A stretch of DNA of 62,762 nucleotides from Myroides phaeus. GTDB taxonomy: Bacteria; Bacteroidota; Bacteroidia; Flavobacteriales; Flavobacteriaceae. Within the stretch, counting starts at the first letter, position 1; every line of letters starts with the position of its first letter. This document shows, piece by piece, positions 8,265-17,264 of this stretch. Both the position numbers and the translations under genes were made by a program. The stretch spans positions 1 through 62,762 of the forward strand of contig NZ_FNDQ01000017.1 in NCBI RefSeq assembly GCF_900099675.1, in the 5' to 3' direction. Below the pieces are notes generated by a model that saw only the letters and a program-made list of their open reading frames with translations, was not told the DNA's origin and made no database searches.

Positions 8265-8555
8265 ATGCAAAAACAAATAAACAAATCCGTAGACTAAGAA
8301 AAAACGTTAAATGCTAAATTAGAATTAACTAAACAATTAAATAGACTTATTGAAGAATCATCATATGCCATGATAAAAAACAATCTTGATAGCGAATTAT
8401 CCGATTTAATCAATTTTGTTTGTGAATTGGGAAAACAAAAACTTGATATGTTAGTCGCTTATAAACAGTATCAGAATGATTTTTATCTTAAAAGATTCCA
8501 TGACTTAGATAAAATCTATTTATCTATATATTTAAAAGTAAAATCGAAAGAATAG
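8265..8555 (+). pseudogene. Small helical ORF with an in-frame stop
   Basis: From ATG 8265 the frame reads ten residues, hits TAA at 8295-8297, then stays open to 8555 with continuous helical sequence (LELTKQLNRLIEESSYAMIK, then a second half ending in KSKE). The downstream part could start at ATG 8370 and give a 61-residue protein. The smooth composition across the stop suggests a formerly longer gene of about 96 residues. No family is recognised. It is transcribed divergently from the 142-residue gene. Confidence 0.35.
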
Positions 8556-8735
8556 AATTACACAAAAAGACCTCGCCTTACTTAATTATAACAGATACCA
8601 AATGTGAGGCTTTTTTCTTCTATCTTAAGAGTAGTAAACAATCTATACTAAAAATCCCCCCCCAAAACGTATCTTGTTTTCATTTACCCCTAACAAACAA
8701 ATCCCTATTTTAGCAAAACAAAACCAACACCACAA

Positions 8736-9563
8736 ATGGACAAAAAAGCTAAAAACATCCTATTCAAAACCTATTGGAAAAGCGGATGGATAAACGTAAA
8801 AGATAGGCAAACAACCCCTGACGATCTGGCCTATGCCAAGGCAAAAGGACTAATGTTTGACCCCCTAACTATTTCCCACGATACCTGCTTAGACCTCATA
8901 GCCAACATACTCCCTACCATCTCAACACAACACGTAGCCAAAGCATTCCTAAGCAGCCTATCTACCAGACGCTTAGACTGGCGCTCTGGCGTAGCCTCTT
9001 ACTTCATTGCTAAGCAACTAACGCCTCACAAATACACCAAGGCGATTAGCGGACAAAGCTATGATCTAAACGGAAACGTAACACACATAAGCTATACGTG
9101 TGGCATATGCAGAGATTTGAAATACGGAATTATTGGCGATGAACACTACGTTGATAAAGACTTAAACGTATTGAACTTTGAAAGAATAAAATGGGGCGGC
9201 GTAAGACACGGCGAACTTGTCTACACCTTGTTTGACCTTCAACAACTGCAAGCGGCAGACATCCCAGAACCGACAATAGAGGACATCGAGATTTTCAAAA
9301 ATATACTAACGGTTATCGAAAATTCTCAACCAAACGACTATCCAAGTGCGTTAGAAAAAAACCTCGCGTCAGTTGTCAAATCAACCAAAGACGAACGCCA
9401 GATACTAATCGAAATATTAGCGTGTATCGACATCTTAAAACCTGCTTCTTATGACAGACCAGTGAAAGGAAAACACGATTGGACTTTTGTTACTTATTGG
9501 CGTGGAGAGGATAAGTACAATAAAGACGCTTTAAAGCAGTATTTCGGCAAATATATAATCTAA
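8736..9563 (+). CDS. Hypothetical protein, accessory cluster
   Basis: This 275-residue protein carries a CGICRDL segment mid-protein and a conserved-looking C-terminal end (PASYDRPVKGKHDWTFVTYWRGEDKYN). No signal peptide or membrane segment is visible, so it should be cytosolic. I do not know the family. Its codon use is less AT-biased than the island to the left, marking a change of DNA origin near 8600. Neighbours (macrodomain, SMI1/KNR4, Panacea pair) suggest an immunity or defence-related region. A C8 run lies in its upstream region around 8657-8664. Confidence 0.5.
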   Translation: MDKKAKNILFKTYWKSGWINVKDRQTTPDDLAYAKAKGLMFDPLTISHDTCLDLIANILPTISTQHVAKAFLSSLSTRRLDWRSGVASYFIAKQLTPHKYTKAISGQSYDLNGNVTHISYTCGICRDLKYGIIGDEHYVDKDLNVLNFERIKWGGVRHGELVYTLFDLQQLQAADIPEPTIEDIEIFKNILTVIENSQPNDYPSALEKNLASVVKSTKDERQILIEILACIDILKPASYDRPVKGKHDWTFVTYWRGEDKYNKDALKQYFGKYII

Positions 9564-9781
9564 CCCTTTCTAAAGAAACTAATAGCTTACAGCGCATTTA
9601 TATACCTAACTTGCCACATTATAAGCAAGTGCTACATCTCAAGCAACGTTACTTAATTTACTGTTTGCCAAACGCATTAATCTTTTAATAGAAGATTTTA
9701 ACTACATTAGCACATTGCCACTAACCTACTGATTGTGTGCTTATTTATACAAACGGTTGGCCGGTATTAAACCCATACCAA

Positions 9782-10597
9782 ATGAACGTAGAACAGAATT
9801 ATTTAGAAATAAACCGACAGTCTTGGAACAACAGAACGGATACGCACTTAAAGTCTGAATTTTATAATCTTGAGGGATTCTTGAATGGAAAAACCTCTCT
9901 AAATAAAATTGAACTGGACTTATTGGGCGATATCACAGGAAAAAAGATTCTACACCTGCAATGCCATTTCGGACAAGATACAATCTCGTTGAGCAGATTG
10001 GGCGCTAAGGTTACGGGGGTTGATTTGTCTGATAAAGCCATTGAAAGTGCCAAACAAATAGCGGCTGATACAAACGCTAACACGCAGTTTATTTGCTGCG
10101 ATATTTACGATTTGCCTAATCACTTAGACGAACAATTCGACCTTGTTTTTACGAGTTACGGCACCATTGGTTGGTTACCCGACTTAGATAAATGGGCTCA
10201 GGTTATTTCCAAATTCTTAAAGCCAAACGGACAATTTGTGTTTGTCGAATTTCACCCTGTGGTATGGATGTTTGATGATGATTTTGACAAAATTGGTTAC
10301 AGATATTTTAATTCAGGGGCCATCGTCGAAACGGAAAACGGAACCTATGCGGATAAAGAAGCAGACATCTCTCAATCGTACGTTATGTGGAATCATAGCT
10401 TAAGCGAGGTTGTCAATAGTTTAATCCGCAATGGCATTGAAATTAACACTCTTGACGAGTTTGATTACTCGCCTTATAATTGTTTCAACCACACCGTAGA
10501 ATTTGAACCTCATAAGTATAGAATAGCCCATTTAGACAACAAAATTCCAATGGTTTATGCAATTGTAGCAACCAAAAAAGCAGCTTATACTTTGTAG
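9782..10597 (+). CDS. Class I SAM-dependent methyltransferase
   Basis: The Rossmann SAM-binding motif is clear (HLQCHFGQDTISLSRLGAKV followed by TGVDLS), with motif II in FDLVFTSYGTIGWLPDL. The protein matches small-molecule type methyltransferases common in Flavobacteria; the substrate is not deducible. I prefer the ATG at 9782, because family members begin close to NYLEINRQSWNNR. An in-frame ATG at 9737 would add 15 poorly conserved residues. It stands alone, closed by a hairpin terminator about 110 bases downstream. Confidence 0.8.
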   Translation: MNVEQNYLEINRQSWNNRTDTHLKSEFYNLEGFLNGKTSLNKIELDLLGDITGKKILHLQCHFGQDTISLSRLGAKVTGVDLSDKAIESAKQIAADTNANTQFICCDIYDLPNHLDEQFDLVFTSYGTIGWLPDLDKWAQVISKFLKPNGQFVFVEFHPVVWMFDDDFDKIGYRYFNSGAIVETENGTYADKEADISQSYVMWNHSLSEVVNSLIRNGIEINTLDEFDYSPYNCFNHTVEFEPHKYRIAHLDNKIPMVYAIVATKKAAYTL

Positions 10598-10704
10598 ATA
10601 AAATCAGTACTGTTGAGACTTTTCACAACGTCAAAACCAGTATAAATGTATCTCCTAAAAAGTCATTTGCTTCAAAAAGTATAAGGTACGTTTCTAAAAT
10701 AACA

Positions 10705-10736
10705 AACAACCTCCTACCAAAGAGGTTGTTTTTTTT
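10705..10736 (+). terminator. Hairpin terminator after methyltransferase
   Basis: AACAACCTC at 10705-10713 pairs with GAGGTTGTT at 10722-10730, followed by a run of T to 10736. It closes the methyltransferase transcript. Confidence 0.7.
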
Positions 10737-10890
10737 GCTCTCTACTCCCCTTCACTCAAATTATCAAGCAGTTCACTAAACACAACCTTATTATCCATTA
10801 AATATCAGTAAATTAGAAGAAAAATAGACTACTATACAGCAATTTAACGCTTTTAAACTAACCTGTATTTATTGATAAAACGAGTAAATT

Positions 10891-11322
10891 ATGCATACAA
10901 AATTCAAACTATTCTTAGGAGTAGCCGCTTTCTTTTTAATGGGTTTACAAACAGCCTCAGCGCAAATCTTTCAAACGAAGACGAACATTATCCAAAAATA
11001 CGGTAGCGATTACACAGCACATACTGCAAATGACAACACAAAGTATATTACATATAACGATGAAATTCAAACCGAAGACAGAGGTACATTCACGCAAACG
11101 ATTGCGATGTACTTTGTTGAACTTGACGACAAAACAGAAATGTGTTATATGTTTAAAATTTTTGTTCCTGAAACAGAAATAAATACGCTTAAAAGTTACA
11201 TAAGAGAAAACTTAGTACAAACCGATACAGCAGAATGGAAAGACTATGACAACAAAATGTTGTACCAAATAACAACTGGAGCAGGCCTTTGTGTACTAAC
11301 GGTTGTTTATAACGAAGATTAA
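10891..11322 (+). CDS. Secreted hypothetical protein
   Basis: A 143-residue protein with a clean type I signal peptide (FLGVAAFFLMGLQTASAQ, cleavage after about residue 24), so it is exported to the periplasm or beyond. The mature part is polar with several Tyr and Thr residues and no cysteine pair or lipobox. No family is recognised. It stands alone between the methyltransferase and the macrodomain gene, so context gives no role. Confidence 0.55.
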   Translation: MHTKFKLFLGVAAFFLMGLQTASAQIFQTKTNIIQKYGSDYTAHTANDNTKYITYNDEIQTEDRGTFTQTIAMYFVELDDKTEMCYMFKIFVPETEINTLKSYIRENLVQTDTAEWKDYDNKMLYQITTGAGLCVLTVVYNED

Positions 11323-11462
11323 TATTTCAACCAACGGAACCATACACACTAAATTCAACCTATCCTTAGACGTTACTGCTTTCTTTTGAGTAAAATTTAA
11401 AACAACCACAAATAACCTCAAGCACCAAAAAAAACTATTGCTAAGCTAAATACCTTACATAA

Positions 11463-11999
11463 ATGAATACACTAAAAAGTAAAATTGAAATTATAAAAGG
11501 CGACATCACAACCTTGGCTGTTGACGCTATAGTAAACGCCGCTAATAGTTCCCTTTTAGGAGGTGGCGGAGTTGATGGAGCAATTCATAGTGCGGGTGGA
11601 TCTGAAATCCTTGAAGAATGCAGACAAATCGTTGCTAAACAAGGCGGATGTAACACAGGAGAGGCTGTTATCACTACAGCCGGAAAAATGCCTGCTAAAT
11701 ACGTTATCCATACCGTAGGACCTATTTGGCATGGTGGCGATGATAACGAAGCAGAGAAGCTTAGAAACTGTTACCACAACTCTCTAACACTTGCGGTTGA
11801 AAACGGCGTTAAAACAATTGCCTTTCCATCTATCAGTACAGGGGTTTACCGTTTTCCAAAAGAAGAAGCCGCTGAAATTACTGTAAATACGATGTTGGCT
11901 TTTTTAAAGAACAACGACCAAATCGAAAAGATTACCATTGTCAGCTTTAATTACTACAACTTCAGAATACTTGAAGAGGCTTTAGAAAGAGCACTATAA
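11463..11999 (+). CDS. Macrodomain protein, O-acetyl-ADP-ribose deacetylase type
   Basis: The 178-residue protein is a complete macrodomain: [20 protein letters not shown], the loop [27 protein letters not shown], and [12 protein letters not shown]. These bind ADP-ribose, and the Asn and Asp in NAAN and GGVDGA are the residues linked to deacetylase or de-ADP-ribosylating activity in the YmdB/MacroD class. Cytosolic. It stands beside a toxin-antitoxin pair in an accessory region, so it could reverse ADP-ribosylation by a toxin, though it may simply be metabolic. Confidence 0.85.
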   Translation: MNTLKSKIEIIKGDITTLAVDAIVNAANSSLLGGGGVDGAIHSAGGSEILEECRQIVAKQGGCNTGEAVITTAGKMPAKYVIHTVGPIWHGGDDNEAEKLRNCYHNSLTLAVENGVKTIAFPSISTGVYRFPKEEAAEITVNTMLAFLKNNDQIEKITIVSFNYYNFRILEEALERAL

Positions 12000-12014
12000 A
12001 TTAATCGAATAAAA

Positions 12015-12036
12015 AAGAGAGCGTAATAGCTCTCTT
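12015..12036. terminator. Bidirectional terminator between convergent genes
   Basis: AAGAGAGC at 12015-12022 pairs with GCTCTCTT at 12029-12036. A-rich and T-rich flanks serve both the macrodomain gene and the convergent toxin gene. Confidence 0.6.
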
Positions 12037-12491
12037 TAATTTAATTTATATTCTTTCAATATTTTAGGTTCAATAATAGGCGAAGATTTAACTAAAGTAA
12101 AAAGTTTTTCTAAATCCTCTGGTAAAACTTTACCTAAAGCTCTTTCCGGTTCTTTCATTAATAAATCATATAAACTTTGTCGATCAAACTCGAACAATTC
12201 ACTACAATCTATAAAACTATCGTGGTCTAAGTAATCGTTAGCTTGATTTTTTATAGGATATTGTAACTCTAATAATTCTTGACTATTAATAATATTAAAA
12301 TTCACATTAGTATTAATAAATACAGATCCTACGTAATTTCCTTCATCATTTATTCCTAAAATAACAAATCTTTTCTCTTTTGGAGGATTTGTATGCGAAG
12401 TAAAACATTTAATTACGTTACCAATTTCTAAATTAAAATTAGCTATTTCTTGCTTTATTCCTTCTGGAAAAAAATCCGATAACCTTCCCAT
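12036..12491 (-). CDS. Putative PanT-type toxin paired with Panacea antitoxin
   Basis: This 151-residue protein contains GNVIKCFTSHTNPPKEKRFVILG and YVGSVFINT, a strand-rich pattern compatible with a PemK/MazF-like barrel. It lies 5 bases downstream of a Panacea-domain gene, and Panacea proteins act as antitoxins for many unrelated toxins. Antitoxin first, toxin second is the gene order here. No catalytic residues can be assigned with confidence. The toxin role is inferred from partnership and must be treated as probable only. Confidence 0.55.
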   Translation of the reverse strand: MGRLSDFFPEGIKQEIANFNLEIGNVIKCFTSHTNPPKEKRFVILGINDEGNYVGSVFINTNVNFNIINSQELLELQYPIKNQANDYLDHDSFIDCSELFEFDRQSLYDLLMKEPERALGKVLPEDLEKLFTLVKSSPIIEPKILKEYKLN

Positions 12492-12496
12492 TTAAA

Positions 12497-13042
12497 CTAT
12501 GCAACAACTAATTGCGAATTTTCTTTATTCTCAATAATATATTTAATCATCTCCTCATTTGCACCACCTTCTGTTGCAATATCTAAAAAATTCATATAAT
12601 CATCTCTATTGGCATTATTCCACGCATACTGATGAGACTTTGATGATAATTCTTCAAAAGTTAAAGAGTAATTATCTCTAATTGCATCTTCTATACAGAC
12701 AATATTTGATTTAGATAATTCATCAAAGTCAGGTTTTTCTAACGCACTAACTATATAGCGATCCTTTACTTCAAAAGCATTTACAAAATCATTATAAGAT
12801 TCTTGCTTTGGTAAATCTCCTCTTACAATTTTAAATAAATCATATAACTTCGATGGAACTGGTCCATTTTTCATTGCGACATAATCATCATTCAAAATGA
12901 ATCTTCCATACTTAGCCAGATGATTTCTTTCTGCGAAATATAAAATCTTAAATATTTTCAACAAATCAGTTTCTCCAATATTATTTATAATAAATAATAC
13001 CGAAGCTTTTGCTTTTTCAATATTAAAGTTCGTTTTTTTCAT
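12497..13042 (-). CDS. Panacea-domain (SocA-like, DUF4065) antitoxin
   Basis: The 181-residue protein shows the Panacea signature: LLKIFKILYFAERNHLAKYGRFI, then NDDYVAMKNGPVPSKLYDLF, and a C-terminal helical part. The domain is known from the SocA antitoxin and from PanAT toxin-antitoxin pairs, where it neutralises diverse toxins by direct binding. It is the first gene of a two-gene minus-strand operon with a -7 box about 55 bases upstream. AT-rich compared with the neighbouring methyltransferase and macrodomain genes, which suggests acquisition. Confidence 0.85.
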   Translation of the reverse strand: MKKTNFNIEKAKASVLFIINNIGETDLLKIFKILYFAERNHLAKYGRFILNDDYVAMKNGPVPSKLYDLFKIVRGDLPKQESYNDFVNAFEVKDRYIVSALEKPDFDELSKSNIVCIEDAIRDNYSLTFEELSSKSHQYAWNNANRDDYMNFLDIATEGGANEEMIKYIIENKENSQLVVA

Positions 13043-13096
13043 AATAATTACTGTTATATAAATTCAACAAAAACTAAATCTATACAAATTATATTG

Positions 13097-13104
13097 CAAA
13101 GTTA
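13097..13104 (-). promoter_or_regulatory. -7 promoter box for the Panacea operon
   Basis: On the minus strand the sequence reads TAACTTTG, matching the Bacteroidota -7 consensus TAnnTTTG. No convincing -33 box stands at the usual distance. Confidence 0.4.
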
Positions 13105-13299
13105 CAAAATAAAATCTACAAAATTAAAAAAACAAGACTATCACTAATAACTAAGCTTTCGTATTACCCATAGGTTTAAAGATAAAAGCCCTTTGTAAAC
13201 GAGATAGTTAAACAATGAATACCAAAAGAAAAGAAATAAACTAAACCGCAGAGAACTTAATGCCTATTGTATTTGTTTCGAAGTATAACAATTAAATAT

Positions 13300-13329
13300 A
13301 CAAGCAGTAACTTTAGGATTACTGCTTGT
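13300..13329 (+). terminator. Orphan hairpin terminator
   Basis: ACAAGCAGTAA at 13300-13310 pairs with TTACTGCTTGT at 13319-13329, then TTTTG. The surrounding 490-base stretch (13043-13536) contains no convincing gene, so the plus-strand transcript it ends is unknown. It may be the relic of a deleted gene or end a small RNA. Confidence 0.5.
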
Positions 13330-13536
13330 TTTGTTTGAACATATAATAAGAAATTAAATATTGAATAAATATATCAAAATGTTTAAGCTTTTTAATCAAA
13401 ACTTCGCTACAATTCTAAAAACAAACACCTCAATTTTTAAAACATATAAAGTAAAAACGTCCTCCTCCTCTCTCCTTTGCCGTCAAAACTCAAAAAGAGT
13501 GCATACCTTTACATTATAACCCAAAACTAATTCTCA

Positions 13537-13818
13537 ATGAAAAAGCTTATTTTATTTGCAATTATCACCTCTACTTTTTCAGTTTTTAATCCCTTAAAAG
13601 CGAAAACTAATACACCGATAGCAGTAGAAAACAATACGCGAAAAGAATATGCTGAAGGATGGAAAAAAGGCTATTGTGAGGGCTGGAAAGACGTAAAAGG
13701 AAAACACGCTATTTGTCCTGCTACACCACATACTCCAGTTCCTGAAATGGGTAAAAAAAGTTACCAAGATGGGTACAATAGAGGTTTTAAAGCAGGTATC
13801 AAAGCCGCAAAACGATAA
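13537..13818 (+). CDS. Small secreted protein with G-Y/W repeat motifs
   Basis: A 93-residue protein with signal peptide (LILFAIITSTFSVFNPLKA). The mature part holds repeated short motifs: EGWKKGYCEGWKD and then YQDGYNRGFKAGIKAAKR, a pattern of aromatic-glycine repeats spaced four residues apart. One pair of cysteines is present (around residues 48 and 68). Function unknown; a periplasmic structural or binding role is possible. It stands alone. Confidence 0.55.
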   Translation: MKKLILFAIITSTFSVFNPLKAKTNTPIAVENNTRKEYAEGWKKGYCEGWKDVKGKHAICPATPHTPVPEMGKKSYQDGYNRGFKAGIKAAKR

Positions 13819-13970
13819 TATGATTTACTAATATCACCGAAAGGAGAAACGACTTGTTTCTCCTTTTTTTATCCCCCTACACTGGCAAAAATAAAAAGCT
13901 CTTGCCTACATACCTACAATATTGTAAGTTTAGACATTACAAACACAGCACCTTATTAACTACTATAAAA

Positions 13971-14696
13971 ATGACAAAAGAACTATCTACTTTCGAATGG
14001 ATTGAAATTCTTCAAAACCCAGAACTCACAAATAACTTTGATTTAGATATTTTCCAAGCTTTATATGCATTTGAAAACCATCAAGCTCCCGCAAGTCAAA
14101 TTGGAAAAATTCTTGGATTTACAGGAAAAAACACTTCAGGGTCACTAAATTTAGAAATCGGTAGATATGCCAAAAGAATTGCAAAAAACTACGATATCAA
14201 CTTTACTATAAGACAAAATAAAAAATATAAATATTGGGACATTTTTTTTAACGGCTGGGATGAACCTCCCTTTTTTATTTGGCAATTAAAAGATAACTTA
14301 AAAACAGCATTAGAAGAAACTTGTCAAACAGATAAACTAACATTGCCAGAAGAATTAGACATCAATAAATCTGAAACATATACAGAGGGAATTAAAAAGA
14401 CTATCATAGTTAATAGTTACGAAAGAAATCCAAAAGCACGAAAAGTATGTATTGAACATTGGAAAGCAAAATGCGTAGTTTGCAATTTTGATTTTGAAAA
14501 AACATACGGAGAATTAGGTAAAGATTTTATTCATGTTCACCATTTAAAACAAATTTCAGAAATTGGAATTGAATACCAAATCGATCCTATAAATGATTTA
14601 AGGCCAGTTTGTCCAAACTGTCATTCTATGATTCATAAAACAAATCCTCCTCTAAAAATTGAAGATTTAAAAGCAATTATAAAAGATAATAGTTAG
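13971..14696 (+). CDS. HNH endonuclease with N-terminal recognition-like domain
   Basis: The C-terminal part is an HNH nuclease: CVVCNFDFEKTYG, then FIHVHHLKQIS, and LRPVCPNCHSMIH, with two CxxC pairs binding a structural zinc and the HH pair at the active site. The N-terminal part (about 1-120, with ALYAFENHQAPASQIGKILG) resembles DNA-recognition domains found before HNH in McrA-like restriction enzymes. I chose ATG 13971; the longer frame from 13854 adds 39 unrelated residues and begins in a T-rich stretch. It is likely a modification-dependent restriction enzyme acting without a partner methyltransferase. Confidence 0.75.
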   Translation: MTKELSTFEWIEILQNPELTNNFDLDIFQALYAFENHQAPASQIGKILGFTGKNTSGSLNLEIGRYAKRIAKNYDINFTIRQNKKYKYWDIFFNGWDEPPFFIWQLKDNLKTALEETCQTDKLTLPEELDINKSETYTEGIKKTIIVNSYERNPKARKVCIEHWKAKCVVCNFDFEKTYGELGKDFIHVHHLKQISEIGIEYQIDPINDLRPVCPNCHSMIHKTNPPLKIEDLKAIIKDNS

Positions 14697-14776
14697 CAGA
14701 CTACTGTACCTAACAATAGAAGAACACAACTGTATTTTTCTTCCATAACATCAGCAGCCTTAACCCCAACACTCCA

Positions 14777-15820
14777 ATGATAGACAAGAATTTACATAAA
14801 TTACAGCAGCAAATAATAGACGAAACAGACGGAAACAAATTCGCTAAACTCATCCAAAAGCTATTGAAAAAATACGCCACAGCAGAGAGAGAATACGTCT
14901 TAAACCTATTGACCACTTATGTGCAAAGCGGACAAATAGTGCATTGGCGAAACTTCTTACTGACTGATATTATCAAACTTGTAGGTGATAGTGAAACCAA
15001 CTACATCCCCTTTTTTGAATGGTGTATCACCCAACCCGCATTGACCTATTGGGGAATAGACGGATTGCTTAAAACTAAAGGAAAACAGGCATATCCTGCA
15101 CTAATCGAACTGATAAAAAACGAACAGATTGAGCTATCTATCCGCGCTAAGGCTATCAAAAGTATCGCGGTTTACAGCAAACAAGCATTCGACCGAGAGT
15201 TGCCTAAAGACCCTGGATATTGGAAATTAGACAACCTAAGAATAGCAGAAATAGAAACTTGGCAAAACAACGGTTGTCCTGACGGAGATGGATATGCCGA
15301 ACCTAAAACCCACCTTTCATTGCTATACCCAACAACGGAACTTGACAAAACAGCGGCTAAGCTCAACAATAAACTTGAAAAGCTAAGAGCCAAACACCAA
15401 GATTTGTCAAACCCTACCAATTGGCTCATTATTGCCAATGAAACAGATATTTCAACGATTGAGAACAAGTGGCAACTACCCCAAAATTACCTGTTGTTTC
15501 TTAAAAACTTCTCGCCTTTAAATGTGTATATAGACAACAAAAAGTACTTTCAAGGCCTACATCTATATGGCGCTGGCGAACTACTAAGCAGGCAAGACGG
15601 ATACGCTTTTAACCCTGTAACCAATCAACCAATTGCCGATTGGCCTACTAACTATATCGTCATTGCAGACGCTGGTGCTGATCCGTATTGCATTGATATC
15701 AATCAAATCACAGACCACGACGCTCCTATTTACACAAGTATGCACGGAACTGGGCAATGGGAGTTTGAATTATACGCGGATAGTTTTCTTAGCTTTTTAA
15801 AGGAAATCGCGGGGAAATAA
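14777..15820 (+). CDS. SMI1/KNR4-family protein with N-terminal helical repeats
   Basis: The C-terminal half (about 215-347) fits the SMI1/KNR4 (SUKH) fold: NKWQLPQNYLLFLKNFSP, then LHLYGAGEL and IVIADAGADPYCIDI. The N-terminal half is helical and HEAT-like (ALIELIKNEQIELSIRAKAI). SUKH proteins commonly act as immunity proteins against secreted nuclease toxins. Cytosolic, no signal. No cognate toxin is visible nearby, so it may be an orphan immunity gene. Confidence 0.7.
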   Translation: MIDKNLHKLQQQIIDETDGNKFAKLIQKLLKKYATAEREYVLNLLTTYVQSGQIVHWRNFLLTDIIKLVGDSETNYIPFFEWCITQPALTYWGIDGLLKTKGKQAYPALIELIKNEQIELSIRAKAIKSIAVYSKQAFDRELPKDPGYWKLDNLRIAEIETWQNNGCPDGDGYAEPKTHLSLLYPTTELDKTAAKLNNKLEKLRAKHQDLSNPTNWLIIANETDISTIENKWQLPQNYLLFLKNFSPLNVYIDNKKYFQGLHLYGAGELLSRQDGYAFNPVTNQPIADWPTNYIVIADAGADPYCIDINQITDHDAPIYTSMHGTGQWEFELYADSFLSFLKEIAGK

Positions 15821-15919
15821 CCGCTATAATAGATAAGCAGTAAGCACGAATTTTACAGTATGAGCGCTAACAAAAATCGCCTATTCTAATTATTAGGAGG
15901 TGCAAAACAAAAAACAATT

Positions 15920-17014
15920 ATGAAAAATATAGACAGTATAAGCCCATTCAAAATAACGAATCAAACAACCGATTTTGGTTTACTTACAACTCTTTTAGCT
16001 GAAGTTGAAGTATCAACCAAAAATAGTATTTCAATAGATGACAAAACGTTGATGGCAAATTATATTTATAAAGAAAACGACACCTATAATTTAGTCTACA
16101 CCCTCATTGACGCAAACGGAAATACGGAGAGTTTTATAGAAGAAGACGGCATATTACCTACCTTATTTTTAAGCCCTAATCAGGAGAATTACGTGTCGAT
16201 TGTTCCCTACCACCCTACTAAAGAATTAGAAATTAGCATTCCTATTTTCAATAGAGAAAATACCGAATTACCAAAGGGCAACCGACCTTTTGAAGGTGAT
16301 TTCATAGGTGTATCTAATCAGTTTTCTATCTTCTATGACGTTGATTTTTGGTCAGACACAAAACCAGACAAGATGCTGTCGATTGAATTTAAAAACAACC
16401 TGATAAAAAAGAAACATAATGTCAAAATTCCACTTCCAAGGAACAACAAAATATTCATTAACAACAATGAAATTCACCTGCTTACGGATAGCGGAAACAC
16501 TTGGTTACACAGGCAAATTGACGAAAAAGGAAAAGAGCTAAAACAGCGTAAATTACAGTTAACCCAAGACAACTTCCACCAGATACTCAACCTATCGTTT
16601 ACAGAAGACTCTCATTTAATAACACAAAAAAAAGGAAAAGTAAGCATTGAAAAAATAGACATACAAGGCAATTGTAGAAGCATTGATCTCATCGATATAA
16701 AAGATCCTTTTTACAATACGTGGCAACCTCTAAGCCTATCAGAAAACACGTCAATCACCCAATTCAACGGAGAGTTTGGCAACGGTTGGTTCACAATACA
16801 AAACGATCAACTCTTAGAGTTTTTTTACAGCAAAGGACAAAAGGGGTATAAGAATTTACTGACAAATGAAGTCTTACCTATGGACAGTGAAAACCTGGCT
16901 ATTTCAAGTATAAACAAAACGAAACAGAACAGCTATGCTGTTGTATTTTACCCAATGACGGATCACCCAACTAAAAACAAAACGATCCTTGTTTTAAATC
17001 GCGTTGTGGGATAA
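15920..17014 (+). CDS. Hypothetical protein, beta-propeller-like
   Basis: This 364-residue cytosolic protein consists mainly of short strands with repeated hydrophobic-polar patterns and an aspartate-rich character, suggesting a propeller-like fold. No family is recognised. Just upstream lies TTAGGAGGTG at 15892-15901, one of the few Shine-Dalgarno-like sequences in the window, about 18 bases before the ATG, so its spacing is too long for a normal ribosome site. A strong terminator follows the gene. Context (SMI1/KNR4 gene 99 bases upstream) hints at an immunity cluster. Confidence 0.5.
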   Translation: MKNIDSISPFKITNQTTDFGLLTTLLAEVEVSTKNSISIDDKTLMANYIYKENDTYNLVYTLIDANGNTESFIEEDGILPTLFLSPNQENYVSIVPYHPTKELEISIPIFNRENTELPKGNRPFEGDFIGVSNQFSIFYDVDFWSDTKPDKMLSIEFKNNLIKKKHNVKIPLPRNNKIFINNNEIHLLTDSGNTWLHRQIDEKGKELKQRKLQLTQDNFHQILNLSFTEDSHLITQKKGKVSIEKIDIQGNCRSIDLIDIKDPFYNTWQPLSLSENTSITQFNGEFGNGWFTIQNDQLLEFFYSKGQKGYKNLLTNEVLPMDSENLAISSINKTKQNSYAVVFYPMTDHPTKNKTILVLNRVVG

Positions 17015-17071
17015 AAATTTATGACACCTTGAAACACAATACATATAATACAATGTGCTTCAAGATAATAC

Positions 17072-17116
17072 AAAAAATGAGTTGTAAAGTAATTCTTTAC
17101 AACTCATTTTTTTTTT
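17072..17116. terminator. Strong hairpin terminator
   Basis: ATGAGTTGTAAAG at 17077-17089 pairs with CTTTACAACTCAT at 17095-17107, extended by A and T runs on both sides. A long T tract follows. It ends the 364-residue gene and could also stop transcripts from the right. Confidence 0.8.
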
Positions 17117-17264
17117 ACTTTTCATTAAGCTATTTATCATTTTCGAAAGGTTTATTTTCTAACCTAACAGTTAATTCATTCTGAGTACGCTCTTGTGTCT
17201 TAAACACATCATTACTTACCAGAATTAATTCAGCATAAATACTAGAAAATAATTTAAGTTACTC

